The notes beneath the pieces were generated by a model that saw only the letters and a program-made list of their open reading frames with translations, did not search any database and was not told where the DNA came from. Below are positions 37,220 through 46,573 of a stretch of DNA of 64,000 bases, in pieces. Every line of letters begins with the position of its first letter. Positions within the stretch are counted from its first letter, which is position 1. Made by a program: the position numbers and the translations under genes. This stretch comes from Acetobacter sacchari (lineage in GTDB: Bacteria; Pseudomonadota; Alphaproteobacteria; Acetobacterales; Acetobacteraceae): assembly GCF_017377715.1 (NCBI RefSeq), contig NZ_JAFVMF010000011.1:62001-126000 (forward strand). Reading direction: 5' to 3'.

Positions 37220-37600
37220 TCCGCTGTCTGTCCTCCTGTGGGCGATGGCGTCAACGCCCTAACGTATTCGAGTGGCGTCTGGTCGTGCGCTCGCTGACAG
37301 AATTTCACGAAATTCGGTCGGCGCACACCCTCGTCTTCCGGCGTTGGCGAATGAGTTCAAGCTTCCAGCCTGCCGCCCGGTCAACGCGTTCGCACAGGCT
37401 GGCGTCCATCGCAATGCCGTCTGCCGCGTCTCTGGCCTCGGGCCATAGTTTGTCATTCATGGGTCACGTAAACATCGCTTCCTGATGCAAGCGCTCGCGC
37501 TTGGAAGCTGGGTATCGTTCGCGGCGCTCGGATAATTGAGCATGCCATCGACCGATTTCCCGCGTAGTATGTCGAACTGATCAGAGAGGGAGATCTGACC
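37220..37600. other. Divergent intergenic region, bestrophin/fghA
   Basis: No gene supported in 380 bp. It must hold the promoters of both flanking genes. GAGAGGGAG at 37585-37593 is the ribosome binding site for fghA. Confidence 0.45.
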
Positions 37601-38449
37601 ATGGCGCTCACTACCCACTCCGAGCATATCTGCGCAGGCGGGCGTGTCGGATTTTACAGCCATCAGTCGGACCAGTTGGGGCTGGTAGCGCGCTTCGGCG
37701 CCTTTATTCCGTCTCGGGCGCAAAGCGGTCAGCGCGTTCCTGCACTCTACGTGTTGGCGGGGCTGACGTGCAATCATGAAACATTTCTTACTAAGTCAGG
37801 AATAATTCGATTTGCTGCGGAGCGCGGTTTCGCGGTGATCGCTCCCGACACGTCGCCTCGGGGCGCTGGCGTTGCAGGAGAGGGGGACAGTTGGGACCTC
37901 GGGCTGGCAGCAGGTTTTTACCTCGACGCGACGCAGACGCCGTGGCGAGCGCATTACCGCATGGGGAGTTATCTGAGCCGGGAACTGCCGGAGCTTACAT
38001 CCACCGTCATGCCCATAGACGGCGAGCGACTGGGCTTGATGGGGCACTCAATGGGTGGACACGGTGCGCTTGTGCATGGGCTTCGAACCCCCGAATTATG
38101 GAAGTCGGTTTCTGCTTTCGCGCCGATCGTTCATCCTGCCGCCGTTCCCTGGGGAGAAAAAGCGTTCACGGCTTATCTCGGCCTCAACCGCTCAGACTGG
38201 GCCGATCACGATGCGACGTTGCTCATTGCATCGGGCCATCGTCACCCACATACGATCCTGATCGATCAGGGTGTGGCCGACCAGTTTCTCGACACTCAAT
38301 TACGTCCGCAAGAGATCGAGAAAGCCGCCCAATTGGCGGGTCAGCCAATGAGTGTGCGTCTTCACGAGGGCTATGACCACTCGTACTGGTTCATACAGTC
38401 TTTCATCGAAGATCACGTGACGCATCACGCTGCGATCCTGGCCGCGTAA
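37601..38449 (+). CDS. fghA: S-formylglutathione hydrolase
   Basis: A 282-residue esterase that hydrolyses S-formylglutathione to formate and glutathione in formaldehyde detoxification. The alpha/beta hydrolase signature 'LYVLAGLTCNHETFLTKSG' and the nucleophile elbow 'GHSMGGHGALVHGL' are intact, as are 'APDTSPRG' and the late His in 'GYDHSYWFIQSFIEDH'. Length and motifs match the FghA/esterase D family exactly. No glutathione-dependent formaldehyde dehydrogenase gene is adjacent. Confidence 0.93.
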   Translation: MALTTHSEHICAGGRVGFYSHQSDQLGLVARFGAFIPSRAQSGQRVPALYVLAGLTCNHETFLTKSGIIRFAAERGFAVIAPDTSPRGAGVAGEGDSWDLGLAAGFYLDATQTPWRAHYRMGSYLSRELPELTSTVMPIDGERLGLMGHSMGGHGALVHGLRTPELWKSVSAFAPIVHPAAVPWGEKAFTAYLGLNRSDWADHDATLLIASGHRHPHTILIDQGVADQFLDTQLRPQEIEKAAQLAGQPMSVRLHEGYDHSYWFIQSFIEDHVTHHAAILAA

Positions 38450-38544
38450 GCTCGGTAGTCAGAAAATTTGATCCGGTCGACGGGAGTGTGTTGGCCGGAT
38501 ACGCCGCTGAGCATGTCATTGAGTTGGCATAATATATATTATAC

Positions 38545-39690
38545 GACTAATGGTGTTAGCGCCGGATTAAAATGTCCTCCCTGCCGCTTTGAGGTGTAGT
38601 CTGTCCTCGCCATGGGTGTGCGGTTCGGGAGGCCGGACATGGGACTGGTGCTGATGGACGATCGAGACCTGCGCCGGGTTGGCGTGCTGTCCGAGGTGTT
38701 GTGCGGGAGCCGCACGGCAGCGTCGGCGACTGATCTTTTGGGGATAACGACGCGCCAGACGCGTCGCCTGCTGGAGCGCGTTCGTGATCGCGGCGCCGGC
38801 GGGCTTGCACATGGCGGACGCGGACGCCCGTCCAATCACCGCAGGCCCGAGAGTCTTCGCGCCCAGGCGCTGGCGCTGCTGCGCGTGCATTACCCGTCCT
38901 ACGGGCCGACGCTGGCGTCCGAGACGTTGCAGGCGCGCCACGGGCTTGTGATTCCGCGCGAGACCCTGCGCGGCTGGATGCGCGCGGACGGGATCTGGCT
39001 GACGCGCTCCCAGCGCAAGAACTTCCATTAGAGCGGATCCGTCGGGAGCGTCTGGGCGAGCTGGTGCAGATCGACGGGCCGGAGCACCGCTGGTTTGGTC
39101 CCGAGCGCCCGTCCTGCACGCTGCTGGTGTTCGTGGACGACGCCACAAGCCGCCTGATAACGTTGCTCTTTGTCCCCAGCGAGAGCACGGACGGTTATTT
39201 CGAGGCGCGGGAGCTGTATCTGGAGGCCCATGGCCGTCCGACCGCCTTTTATTCAGACAGGCACTCGATCTTTCGCGTGGCCAAAGCGGATGCGACCGGC
39301 GGTCAGGGCCTGACGCAATTCGGGCGGGCTCTGGCGGAGCTGAACGTCGAGATGCTGTGCGCCAATAGTTCGCAGGCCAAAGGCCGCGTGGAACGGGCCA
39401 ACCGGACGCTTTCGTCGATGGTCCGGTTGAGGTCCGGCATCACGGCGTGTCCCTGCCCTATCGCGTCTTCGACAAGGATCTGTGTGTGGACCAGGGCGCC
39501 GTGGTCGAAAACAAGCGGCTGTCCGAGGCGCTGGCGATGGTGGCGGAGATGCGGGCCACCCCACCCCACTCGCCGCGCGTCAAGACCGGCAGCGAGAAAG
39601 GCGGCTATGTGCCAACCGGCACGAAACGAGGGCGCAGGTCAGACTCGCTTCGCCGCTTTATAGAAGTCAAGCTTGGATAGCTGACCTTAG
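38545..39690 (+). mobile_element. ISNCY-type insertion element, transposase broken into three frames
   Basis: A DDE transposase in pieces. 38612-39031 encodes the helix-turn-helix part ('DLLGITTRQTRRLLERVRDR') and ends 'RSQRKNFH' stop. The next frame continues 'RIRRERLGELVQIDGPEHRW', 'VFVDDATSRLITLLFV', 'FYSDRHSIFRVAK' and 'QAKGRVERANRTL', carrying the acidic residues. After an internal deletion the C-terminal part ('VSLPYRVFDKDLCVDQGAVV') lies in yet another frame. The left end probably begins near GCCGGATTAAAATGTCC (38550-38566). No matching right-end repeat was found, so the 3' end may be truncated. Not mobile by itself. Confidence 0.82.
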
Positions 39691-39735
39691 ATTTGAGAAA
39701 TTGCTTGGTTGTTGTCTCCCTCAGTAAAGTTACCC

Positions 39736-39766
39736 ATGCAGACGCCGAAACGTTCGGCGTCTGCAT
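39736..39766. terminator. Perfect 14-bp hairpin between the IS remnant and fixJ-like gene
   Basis: ATGCAGACGCCGAA (39736-39749) and its exact complement (39753-39766) enclose a three-base loop. There is no T-run on either side. It lies between the converging transposase remnant and the FixJ-like gene (stop at 39961) and could end transcription from both sides. Confidence 0.5.
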
Positions 39767-39960
39767 CTCACTTCGTGGCGTGAAACATATATTAGGCTCG
39801 CTCCGAAAGAAACATTGACAGGGTTATTGGTTAATACAAGAGCTGCAATGTGGAGTAAAAATCATGATGGCGTAATGCATTTGTTGTGGGATGTTGAAGA
39901 TGGAGGTAGTCGATAAGGCTTGGCGTATGCATTTTGTGCATGTGCCAACCATCAAGGCGA

Positions 39961-40578
39961 TTACCTTGATCGTTCCGGGTCCGTCAACGTCATCCGCACT
40001 AGTTCAGACAGGCTGCGAGCTTCCATCTTGGTCATGAGATTGGCCCGATAAATCTCGATTGTTCGCGGGCTTATCCCAAGCTCCCGAGCAATGAGTTTGT
40101 TCGACTGGCCGTCGACGAGACCACGAAGAACCTGTTGCTCCCTCCTAGTTAGCGCGGAGATTCGTTGGCCAATGACATGTGCTCGCGCTCGTTCGGCGTC
40201 GCTCTCATCGCCGCACTGCAAAGCGGAGGTCACTGCGCCGAGGATGGTGTGATCGTCGAATGGTTTTTCGATGAAGTCGCGCGCGCCAGCTTTCATTGCC
40301 TGCACCGCCAGAGGTACGTCGGCATGACCGGTGATCACGATGACTGGAAGCGCTTTGCCACTCTCTCGGAGACGGCAGACGAGATCGAGGCCATCCACGC
40401 CGGGCATTCGGATATCCGTAATGACGCAGCCACGCTCAACCTCCTTCAGGATGGCGAGGAATTCATCCGCCGATCCGTGGGTCTGCGCAGCATGCCCCGA
40501 CGCCACCAGCAGGAAAGCAAGAGATTCACGTACGGCCTCGTCGTCGTCAATCACATGGACGATGCTATTCGGATTCAT
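39961..40578 (-). CDS. FixJ-type response regulator
   Basis: A 205-residue two-domain regulator. The receiver opens 'IVHVIDDDEAVRESLAFLL' and keeps the phospho-acceptor in 'VITDIRMPGVDGLDL' and the Lys in 'FIEKPFDDHTI'. The LuxR-type DNA-binding domain reads 'LTRREQQVLRGLVDGQSNKL' and 'ELGISPRTIEIYRANLMTKM'. The ATG at 40578 overlaps the kinase stop (ATGA), so both are translationally coupled. Targets are unknown; no nitrogen-fixation genes are nearby. Confidence 0.9.
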   Translation of the reverse strand: MNPNSIVHVIDDDEAVRESLAFLLVASGHAAQTHGSADEFLAILKEVERGCVITDIRMPGVDGLDLVCRLRESGKALPVIVITGHADVPLAVQAMKAGARDFIEKPFDDHTILGAVTSALQCGDESDAERARAHVIGQRISALTRREQQVLRGLVDGQSNKLIARELGISPRTIEIYRANLMTKMEARSLSELVRMTLTDPERSR

Positions 40579-42035
40579 TCGCCGAACTCCTCTGTCCGGG
40601 CGCAAGGCAAGGTAAAGAGGAAGCACGTTCCGCCCCCCGGTTCCGGCTGCATTCCGATGCGTCCTCCATGAGCCTCCACGATGGTACGGCAGATTGACAG
40701 GCCGACTCCCATGCCATGATCCTTCGTTGTCGAGAACGGTTCGAATAGCCTGCTAGCGATCGCCGGGCTGACACCGGGGCCGGTATCAGTCACGCGGACT
40801 CGCGCCATGCCTTCGAAGGTGTCGATCGCCACTACTAGGCGCCGTTCGTCACAGTCTTCCATGGCCTCCACGGCATTACGGATCAGGTTGAGGAGGACTT
40901 GCTGTATCTGAATCTTGTCCGCAATAACTTGATCAACCCCCGAGTCGAGTTGAAAGGACACTTCGATCCCGCGCTCCGCGATTCCGATCAATGCGAGCGT
41001 CGCCATTTCCTCGATAAGCGCCCGCAGGCTTTCCAGGCATGGCTCCCCTTCTCCACGCGACACGAAGTCCCGCAACGACCGTATGATCCGACCTGCTCTC
41101 AGCGCTTGCGCGGCCGCCTTGTCCATGGCCTCCCGCACGCGGGCGCTCTGCCCGCTCTCGAGTTGCAGGAGACGACGGCCACCGTTGAGAAAGTTCGCGA
41201 TTGCAGTCAGAGGTTGATTGAGTTCGTGAGCCAGTGTCGCCGCCATCTCGCCCATGGCGGACAGGCGCGAGATATGAGTGACTTCGGCCTGCAACTGCCG
41301 CACGCGTCGATACGCCTCTTCGCGCTCCGTGAGGTCACGAAGGAAGGCTATCGTGAAGGAGCTCCCTCCCGAGCTCAGGCGTCCGGTAGACAGGTCGACA
41401 GGGACCGTCGTCCCGTCTTTGCGACGGGCGACTGCCGACAACCCATGCCGCTCGGGGATGGGAGCCACTCCAAGTTCCGGAAGGATGGTCGCTATGTTCA
41501 CCCCGATGGCCTCGACCGCACCCCACCTCAGAAGTGTCTCTGCCGCGTGACTGAACGACTGCACGAGGCCCTGTTCGTCCAGAATGATGATAGCGTCGGG
41601 AACTGCATCGAGGATGGAGCTAAGATGGGCCTCACGTTCGAGGATGCGTTGAGCCATGGCGACTGTGCGTCGGCGGGCACGCAGCAGCCACTCGCCGCCG
41701 CAGGTGATCAGGACGCAGAGTGTAGCGAACAGAAGTGTCTCGACCCAGTTTTCGATCGGCGGCGCGCCGTCGTAAGCGAGTAGCAGGCAGCCAAGCACAG
41801 ACGCGAGGGTGGCTGCGACTAAACCGGGCAGCAGGCCGCCGATCGCCGCGCCGACGAGCACCCCCGGGAGCAATAACAGAAATAAAGTCCTGCCGCCCAG
41901 AAATGGGTTGATCAGGAAACGTATGAGCGTGCCCAGCACGACGAGCCCGAGCCCGGATAAAGAGCTAGTTGCGAGACCGCGATGGTTTGGTCGCGCAGTG
42001 ATCTCTTGGGGCGGCAGATCCCAGAAGTCCCTCAA
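40575..42035 (-). CDS. FixL-like membrane histidine kinase
   Basis: A 486-residue sensor kinase. The N-terminal third is membrane-embedded ('LFLLLLPGVLVGAAIGGLLP'). It is followed by one PAS domain ('DAVPDAIIILDEQGLVQSFS'), a HisKA domain with the phosphorylated His in 'TLAHELNQPLTAIANFL', and an HATPase domain ('QVLLNLIRNAVEAMEDC', 'GPGVSPAIASRLFEPFSTTK'). The kinase core is very close to FixL. The PAS region, however, lacks the segment around the heme-binding His of rhizobial FixL and goes from 'RHGLSAVARRKDGTTVP' straight on, so oxygen sensing through heme is unlikely. Confidence 0.87.
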   Translation of the reverse strand: MRDFWDLPPQEITARPNHRGLATSSLSGLGLVVLGTLIRFLINPFLGGRTLFLLLLPGVLVGAAIGGLLPGLVAATLASVLGCLLLAYDGAPPIENWVETLLFATLCVLITCGGEWLLRARRRTVAMAQRILEREAHLSSILDAVPDAIIILDEQGLVQSFSHAAETLLRWGAVEAIGVNIATILPELGVAPIPERHGLSAVARRKDGTTVPVDLSTGRLSSGGSSFTIAFLRDLTEREEAYRRVRQLQAEVTHISRLSAMGEMAATLAHELNQPLTAIANFLNGGRRLLQLESGQSARVREAMDKAAAQALRAGRIIRSLRDFVSRGEGEPCLESLRALIEEMATLALIGIAERGIEVSFQLDSGVDQVIADKIQIQQVLLNLIRNAVEAMEDCDERRLVVAIDTFEGMARVRVTDTGPGVSPAIASRLFEPFSTTKDHGMGVGLSICRTIVEAHGGRIGMQPEPGGGTCFLFTLPCARTEEFGE

Positions 42036-42321
42036 TGACGTCCTCCGCTCGCATGTTGCGGCAGATGGTCGCCCGAGAGCAAGCCCGTAATACTACGTAA
42101 TAGCATCACTCATCGAAATATCGGAGATGTAGATCTGGATTTCGTCGTAAATTTTCATCGCTCCACACGGTGGAGCGCACAAGTTTCGCATGTGCAGTTG
42201 GTTGTTTCGTCCGAATTTCTGCCAGTGCCGTCAGGAACAACGACGTCCGGTAGCGTTTGATAGTTTAAAAAATACATAATGATATGGAAATCATAAATAC
42301 AATGCGTAAGGGAGAAGGAAA
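42036..42321. other. Intergenic region before the dehydrogenase operon
   Basis: About 285 bp, AT-rich towards 42260-42320, carrying the dehydrogenase promoter. GGGAGAAGGA at 42310-42319 is a strong ribosome binding site for the small-subunit gene. No gene supported. Confidence 0.5.
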
Positions 42322-42858
42322 ATGAGATCACCTTGTACAAAATTAAAAATAAATAGGCGCCGCCTGCTTCTTGGTATGAGCGCCCTCGCCACTGCAGCGA
42401 GCTTTGCGCAGTCCAGAGGTCTTGCGGAGTCATCGGGACCACCCAGTCTGACTGATCCTGTATCACATTTTATGTTTGTATCGAGGGTTCTCGTTCCTCA
42501 TGAGTTAGATCGCTCTGTCGGTCATAGAATTCATGGCGCATTTAGTGACGTCGAAGAGGATTTTGATAATAAAATAAAAGAACTTCAAGATTTGATAATA
42601 AAAACATCTCCAGTAGATGTTGAGCATTTCATGCCCACGTTGACTGATATAAAGCAAAAAAATACGGCGATGAAGATAATCTCGGCGTGGTATTCCGGTG
42701 TTGTTAATGGAAAATCGAAAGACCATACAATAGGTTTTGAAAGTTCTCTCATGTACAAGGTGACGAACGACGTCATGACGATACCTTCCTACGCAAAGTC
42801 CGCTCCCAATGGGTGGAACTCGACCGCAGTTTCCTTGCTGAACATGCCTTCATTTTAA
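42322..42858 (+). CDS. FAD-dependent sugar/polyol dehydrogenase, small subunit (SldS/FdhS type)
   Basis: A 178-residue periplasmic subunit with a twin-arginine signal ('NRRRLLLGMSALATAASFA'). The body ('PVSHFMFVSRVLVPHELDRS', 'MKIISAWYSGVVNGKS') matches the small subunit of membrane-bound fructose/sorbitol/gluconate-type dehydrogenases. This subunit escorts the folded flavoprotein through the Tat pathway. It leads the S-L-C operon. Codon use is AT-rich compared with the next genes. Confidence 0.82.
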   Translation: MRSPCTKLKINRRRLLLGMSALATAASFAQSRGLAESSGPPSLTDPVSHFMFVSRVLVPHELDRSVGHRIHGAFSDVEEDFDNKIKELQDLIIKTSPVDVEHFMPTLTDIKQKNTAMKIISAWYSGVVNGKSKDHTIGFESSLMYKVTNDVMTIPSYAKSAPNGWNSTAVSLLNMPSF

Positions 42859-42876
42859 ATTTTTGGAAAATTGTTC

Positions 42877-44520
42877 ATGCCTTCAAATCTTAGTAGCGAT
42901 GTCATCATTGTCGGCACCGGCGTAGTGGGCTGTCTGATTGCTGAGCAGGCTCTTGACGCCGGGTTCTCGGTTCTAATGCTTGAGGCCGGTCCTCGGGTCA
43001 GTCGCGACACAATCGTTGAAAACTACCGAAATCTGCCGCCTAGACTGCGCAACCACTGGAATGCGCCTTATCCTCCAAAGCCGTGGGCTCCCCATCTCGA
43101 AACGCGCACGGAAAGTGAGGGAGCGTCTTATCTCGACCTGATCGGTCCGAACGCCAAAGCGTACGAGCAGGGCTATGTGCGTTACGCAGGCGGCGCCACC
43201 TGGCATTGGGCAGGAATCTGCTGGCGCATGACACCCGATGATCTACGCCTGAAAAGCCTTTATGGTGTGGGGCGGGATTGGGCTTTCAGCTACGATGTGC
43301 TGGAGCCATACTACGCGCGTGCGGAACATGCGATGGGCGTGTGTGGCCCTCGCGATCCGGCCTTACAGTGGCCCCCGAACACGACCCGTTCGCGCCCCTA
43401 CCCGATGGGCCCAATACCCTTCGGCCCTGGCGAACAACGACTGACGGACGTCGCGGCAACCATCGGTATGCAGAACCTTCCCGCGCCCCAGGCACGCAAT
43501 AGTGGCGTTTCGTTTGATGGACGCCCCCCCTGCTGCGGAAACAACAACTGTTTTCCAGTATGCCCAATCGCCGCTAAATACGATGCGGCAACGGCGTTGC
43601 CCCGGATTGAGGCAAAAGGCGGAAAGATCATCACGAACGCCGTCGCGTATCGTGTTGAAACAAATTCTCAGAAGAAAATCGAGGCAATCCATTACTTCGA
43701 CCCAAACAAGACCTCCCATTCCGTTTCGGGGAAGATATTCGTTCTTGCGTGCAACGGAATAGAAACGCCTAAACTTCTCCTGCTGTCCGCGAATGAGAAG
43801 AACCCACATGGGGTCGCGAATAGTTCGGATCAGGTTGGTCGCAACATGATGGACCAGCCAAAACTGGTAGCAGATGTTGAAATGACCGAGCCGCTTTGGA
43901 CCGGAGTAGGGCCCGTCCAGAGCAGCAGTATCATGAATACCAGTCAGGGCGATTTTCGCCGTGACTACGCGGGAGCGATGTTCCGTATGGAAAATATGGC
44001 GCGGAGCACGCTCGGCGGTCTAGCTGCCCTGGAAAAAGGTCTATACGGAAAGGCCCTCGATCAGGAAATTCGACGGCTGTCGGCTTGCACGGCGCGTCTG
44101 ACCGTTGAGCACGAACCACTGCCTTTATCATTTAACCGGCTGACTCTTTCTGACAAAAAGGATTGGCTGGGTCTGAGCCGTCCGCGCATCTACTACGATG
44201 TGGGTGATTATGTGCGTCGAAGCGCCACGCAATACACAGTGCCACTTTTAAAAAAGCTGGCGATCGCTCTTGGCGCGACAGACATTAAGATCTCGCCGGA
44301 ATTTTTACACAGCGACCATATCATGGGCGGAACTATCATGGGCAATGATCCCGTGGATTCCGTTGTGGACGCAGATTGTCGTGCACATGATCATGACAAT
44401 CTCTTCCTGCCCGGTGGCGGCGCAATGACCACCGGCGGCAGCGGAAATAGCACGATAACCATGGCGGCATTGGCCATCAAAGCTGCGGATGCGATTGTTG
44501 GGCAATTGAATCATGGTTAA
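42877..44520 (+). CDS. FAD-dependent sugar/polyol dehydrogenase, large subunit (SldL/FdhL type)
   Basis: A 547-residue GMC-family flavoprotein. FAD fold: 'VIIVGTGVVGCLIAEQAL'. The GMC active-site region lies in 'HDNLFLPGGGAMTTGGSGNS'. A cysteine cluster 'PPCCGNNNCFPVCPIAAKYD' (about residues 218-237) is the site of the [3Fe-4S] cluster known in fructose dehydrogenase. It oxidises a sugar or sugar alcohol on the periplasmic side. The S-L-C order and length fit D-sorbitol dehydrogenase (SldSLC) best, but fructose or related substrates remain possible. ATG 42877 follows GGAAA; an in-frame TTG two codons earlier is less likely. Confidence 0.87.
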   Translation: MPSNLSSDVIIVGTGVVGCLIAEQALDAGFSVLMLEAGPRVSRDTIVENYRNLPPRLRNHWNAPYPPKPWAPHLETRTESEGASYLDLIGPNAKAYEQGYVRYAGGATWHWAGICWRMTPDDLRLKSLYGVGRDWAFSYDVLEPYYARAEHAMGVCGPRDPALQWPPNTTRSRPYPMGPIPFGPGEQRLTDVAATIGMQNLPAPQARNSGVSFDGRPPCCGNNNCFPVCPIAAKYDAATALPRIEAKGGKIITNAVAYRVETNSQKKIEAIHYFDPNKTSHSVSGKIFVLACNGIETPKLLLLSANEKNPHGVANSSDQVGRNMMDQPKLVADVEMTEPLWTGVGPVQSSSIMNTSQGDFRRDYAGAMFRMENMARSTLGGLAALEKGLYGKALDQEIRRLSACTARLTVEHEPLPLSFNRLTLSDKKDWLGLSRPRIYYDVGDYVRRSATQYTVPLLKKLAIALGATDIKISPEFLHSDHIMGGTIMGNDPVDSVVDADCRAHDHDNLFLPGGGAMTTGGSGNSTITMAALAIKAADAIVGQLNHG

Positions 44521-45934
44521 CTTGATGCATAGGAGGTTGTCGGCGAAGTTATCATTCCTTGCGGCCTTTTCGGGCGCGGTGTTCCTGTGCAGTAGTGCTT
44601 CAGCCAGAAGCGAAGGAGCGACTGACCAGGGCGCCTATATAGCGGTGACGTCGGATTGTGTGGCCTGTCATACAGCACCGGGCGGCAAGCCTTTCGCTGG
44701 TGGGCTGGCGTTGAAAACGCCGCTCGGTACGATGTACTCTACGAACATTACGCCGTCCACGACGTTCGGTATCGGAGATTACACCGAAGCGGATTTCTCG
44801 CGTGCTGTCAGGAAGGGAATCCGAAAAGACGGGAACAATCTCTATCCTGCAATGCCTTACACGGCGTATTCGAAAATGACAGACCGGGACTTGCACGACC
44901 TGTACGTGTATTTCATGAAATCCGTTCGGCCCGTAGAAAGCACTCCCCCTAAAACATCTCTACCATTCCCAATGAATATTCGTAGTTCGATGATGTTCTG
45001 GAATATACTTTTTCGTAATGACAGGCTCTTTCAGCCTGATCTTTCGCGATCCGAAGAATGGAATCGGGGTGCGTATCTTGTGCAAGGTCCAGCGCATTGT
45101 GGAACCTGCCATACGCCGCGTGGATTTCTCATGCAGGAAAAACCTTCCGAGAGTCTAGGTGGCGCGAGCCTTGGATCATGGTACGCACCCAATATCACGT
45201 CTGATAAAATCAGCGGGATAGGGAGCTGGTCACCTGAGAATATCAAAACCTATCTGAAGTCTGGCCATATTGACGGCCTGGCGCAGGCGGCCGGTGGAAT
45301 GGGAGAAGCGGTCGAACACAGTTTTCAGCATTTTACAAACGACGACCTTCAGGCAGTGGCGACGTACCTCGCCTCCGTAAAACCGGTTCGTGATCCCGAA
45401 GACGGAAATACTTCGCGGTTCACACTTGGTCGGGCCATCTCCAGCGCGGATCGCGTCCGGGGTGATCAGCCGATCCGCTCGGAAGATAATTCCAATATGA
45501 CCGGTGCGGAATTGTTTATGGGCAACTGCGCTTCATGCCATAATTTCAAGGCTGAAGGCAGTCGTGACGGGTATTACCCGTCATTGTGGCATAACTCCGT
45601 TACGGGGGCCTCCAACGCAGACAACCTTATTGCGACCATTCTCTTTGGCGTCGACCGTCACGTTTCTGGTGTCGAGGCCTTTATGCCCGGCTTCGGAGGC
45701 AGGAAGTCGGACGCCGCGCAACTGAATGACGAGGAAATAGCCAAGCTTACAAAATATGTCCTGGACACGTACGGACGGCCTCAGGTTTCCGTCTCAGGCG
45801 CGGAAGTCAAGCTGATTCGCGAGGGGGGAGCAAAATCACCGTTACTGGCGCTCACCCGGTTTGGCATGGCAGGGAGTATGACTATCATAACTCTGGCATG
45901 TATTTACGGCGTTTTCAGACGCATTCGAGCTTGA
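44513..45934 (+). CDS. Triheme cytochrome c subunit of the dehydrogenase
   Basis: A 473-residue membrane-anchored cytochrome. After a signal peptide ('LAAFSGAVFLCSSASA') three heme sites are present: 'CVACH' near residue 50, 'CGTCH' near 200 and 'CASCH' near 340. A C-terminal anchor reads 'GSMTIITLACIYGVF'. It passes electrons from the FAD subunit to ubiquinone in the membrane. The start overlaps the large-subunit stop by 8 bp, so expression is coupled. Confidence 0.92.
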   Translation: MVNLMHRRLSAKLSFLAAFSGAVFLCSSASARSEGATDQGAYIAVTSDCVACHTAPGGKPFAGGLALKTPLGTMYSTNITPSTTFGIGDYTEADFSRAVRKGIRKDGNNLYPAMPYTAYSKMTDRDLHDLYVYFMKSVRPVESTPPKTSLPFPMNIRSSMMFWNILFRNDRLFQPDLSRSEEWNRGAYLVQGPAHCGTCHTPRGFLMQEKPSESLGGASLGSWYAPNITSDKISGIGSWSPENIKTYLKSGHIDGLAQAAGGMGEAVEHSFQHFTNDDLQAVATYLASVKPVRDPEDGNTSRFTLGRAISSADRVRGDQPIRSEDNSNMTGAELFMGNCASCHNFKAEGSRDGYYPSLWHNSVTGASNADNLIATILFGVDRHVSGVEAFMPGFGGRKSDAAQLNDEEIAKLTKYVLDTYGRPQVSVSGAEVKLIREGGAKSPLLALTRFGMAGSMTIITLACIYGVFRRIRA

Positions 45935-45951
45935 AAAAGGGAGAAAAAATT

Positions 45952-46509
45952 ATGTTTTCGAGAAAAAAACTTCCCTCGTGGGTTAAAGCAGCGTTCGGAG
46001 CATGTGCGATAAGCGCATTGATGATCGAGGTTCCCGCTTATGCACAGGGCGTAAATGACACTCCCGCGTCCTTCGTCGACACCGCTAATCTGAAAAGGAA
46101 TATTGTTGGCGTCTGGGGGCTTGTTTCTTACAAAGTAGAAGACAAAGAAACAGGGAAAATGATTGATGCGATGGGATCTTCTCCTCGGGGCCGAGTCATT
46201 TTCACCCCGGATGGCTGGGTTGCATTCAATCTTGAAGGTAGCAACAGGCAACCGGCGAAGACGGATGAGGATCGCGCTCATCTTATGAAAACTCTCGTTG
46301 CATATATCGGCCGCTATAGAGTCGAGGGAAATCAGTGGGTCACCGGTGTGCAGACTGCCTGGGCGCCGGAGTGGGTTGGTACAGAGCAAAGACGCACCAT
46401 TTCAATCGATGGGGAAAACGCAAAGGTCACCACACCCTGGCGCAAAATGCCCAACTGGGATTCAGGAAAACTTTCTCGTAGTATCATTGAATTTAAACGA
46501 ATTCAGTGA
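45952..46509 (+). CDS. Periplasmic lipocalin-like protein
   Basis: A 185-residue exported protein with a signal peptide ('GACAISALMIEVPAYAQ'). The mature part has the lipocalin-like pattern 'NIVGVWGLVSYKVEDKETG', 'GRVIFTPDGWVAFNLEG', 'VAYIGRYRVEGNQWVTGVQT'. It starts at ATG 45952 after AAAGGGAGA, 18 bp behind the cytochrome gene, so it is probably the fourth gene of the dehydrogenase operon. Function is unknown; small-molecule binding near the dehydrogenase is conceivable. Confidence 0.75.
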   Translation: MFSRKKLPSWVKAAFGACAISALMIEVPAYAQGVNDTPASFVDTANLKRNIVGVWGLVSYKVEDKETGKMIDAMGSSPRGRVIFTPDGWVAFNLEGSNRQPAKTDEDRAHLMKTLVAYIGRYRVEGNQWVTGVQTAWAPEWVGTEQRRTISIDGENAKVTTPWRKMPNWDSGKLSRSIIEFKRIQ

Positions 46510-46573
46510 TTCAGGTCATTTTCGGTCTCTAGGTTCTAGCGCCATAAAGATTGGTCGACTTCAGGAGATAGAT

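Noticed and set aside
46298..46573. A longer malic enzyme starting at 46298
   Set aside because: The extra residues overlap the lipocalin-like gene and have no family match; a GTG with AGGAG at ideal spacing lies at 46574.
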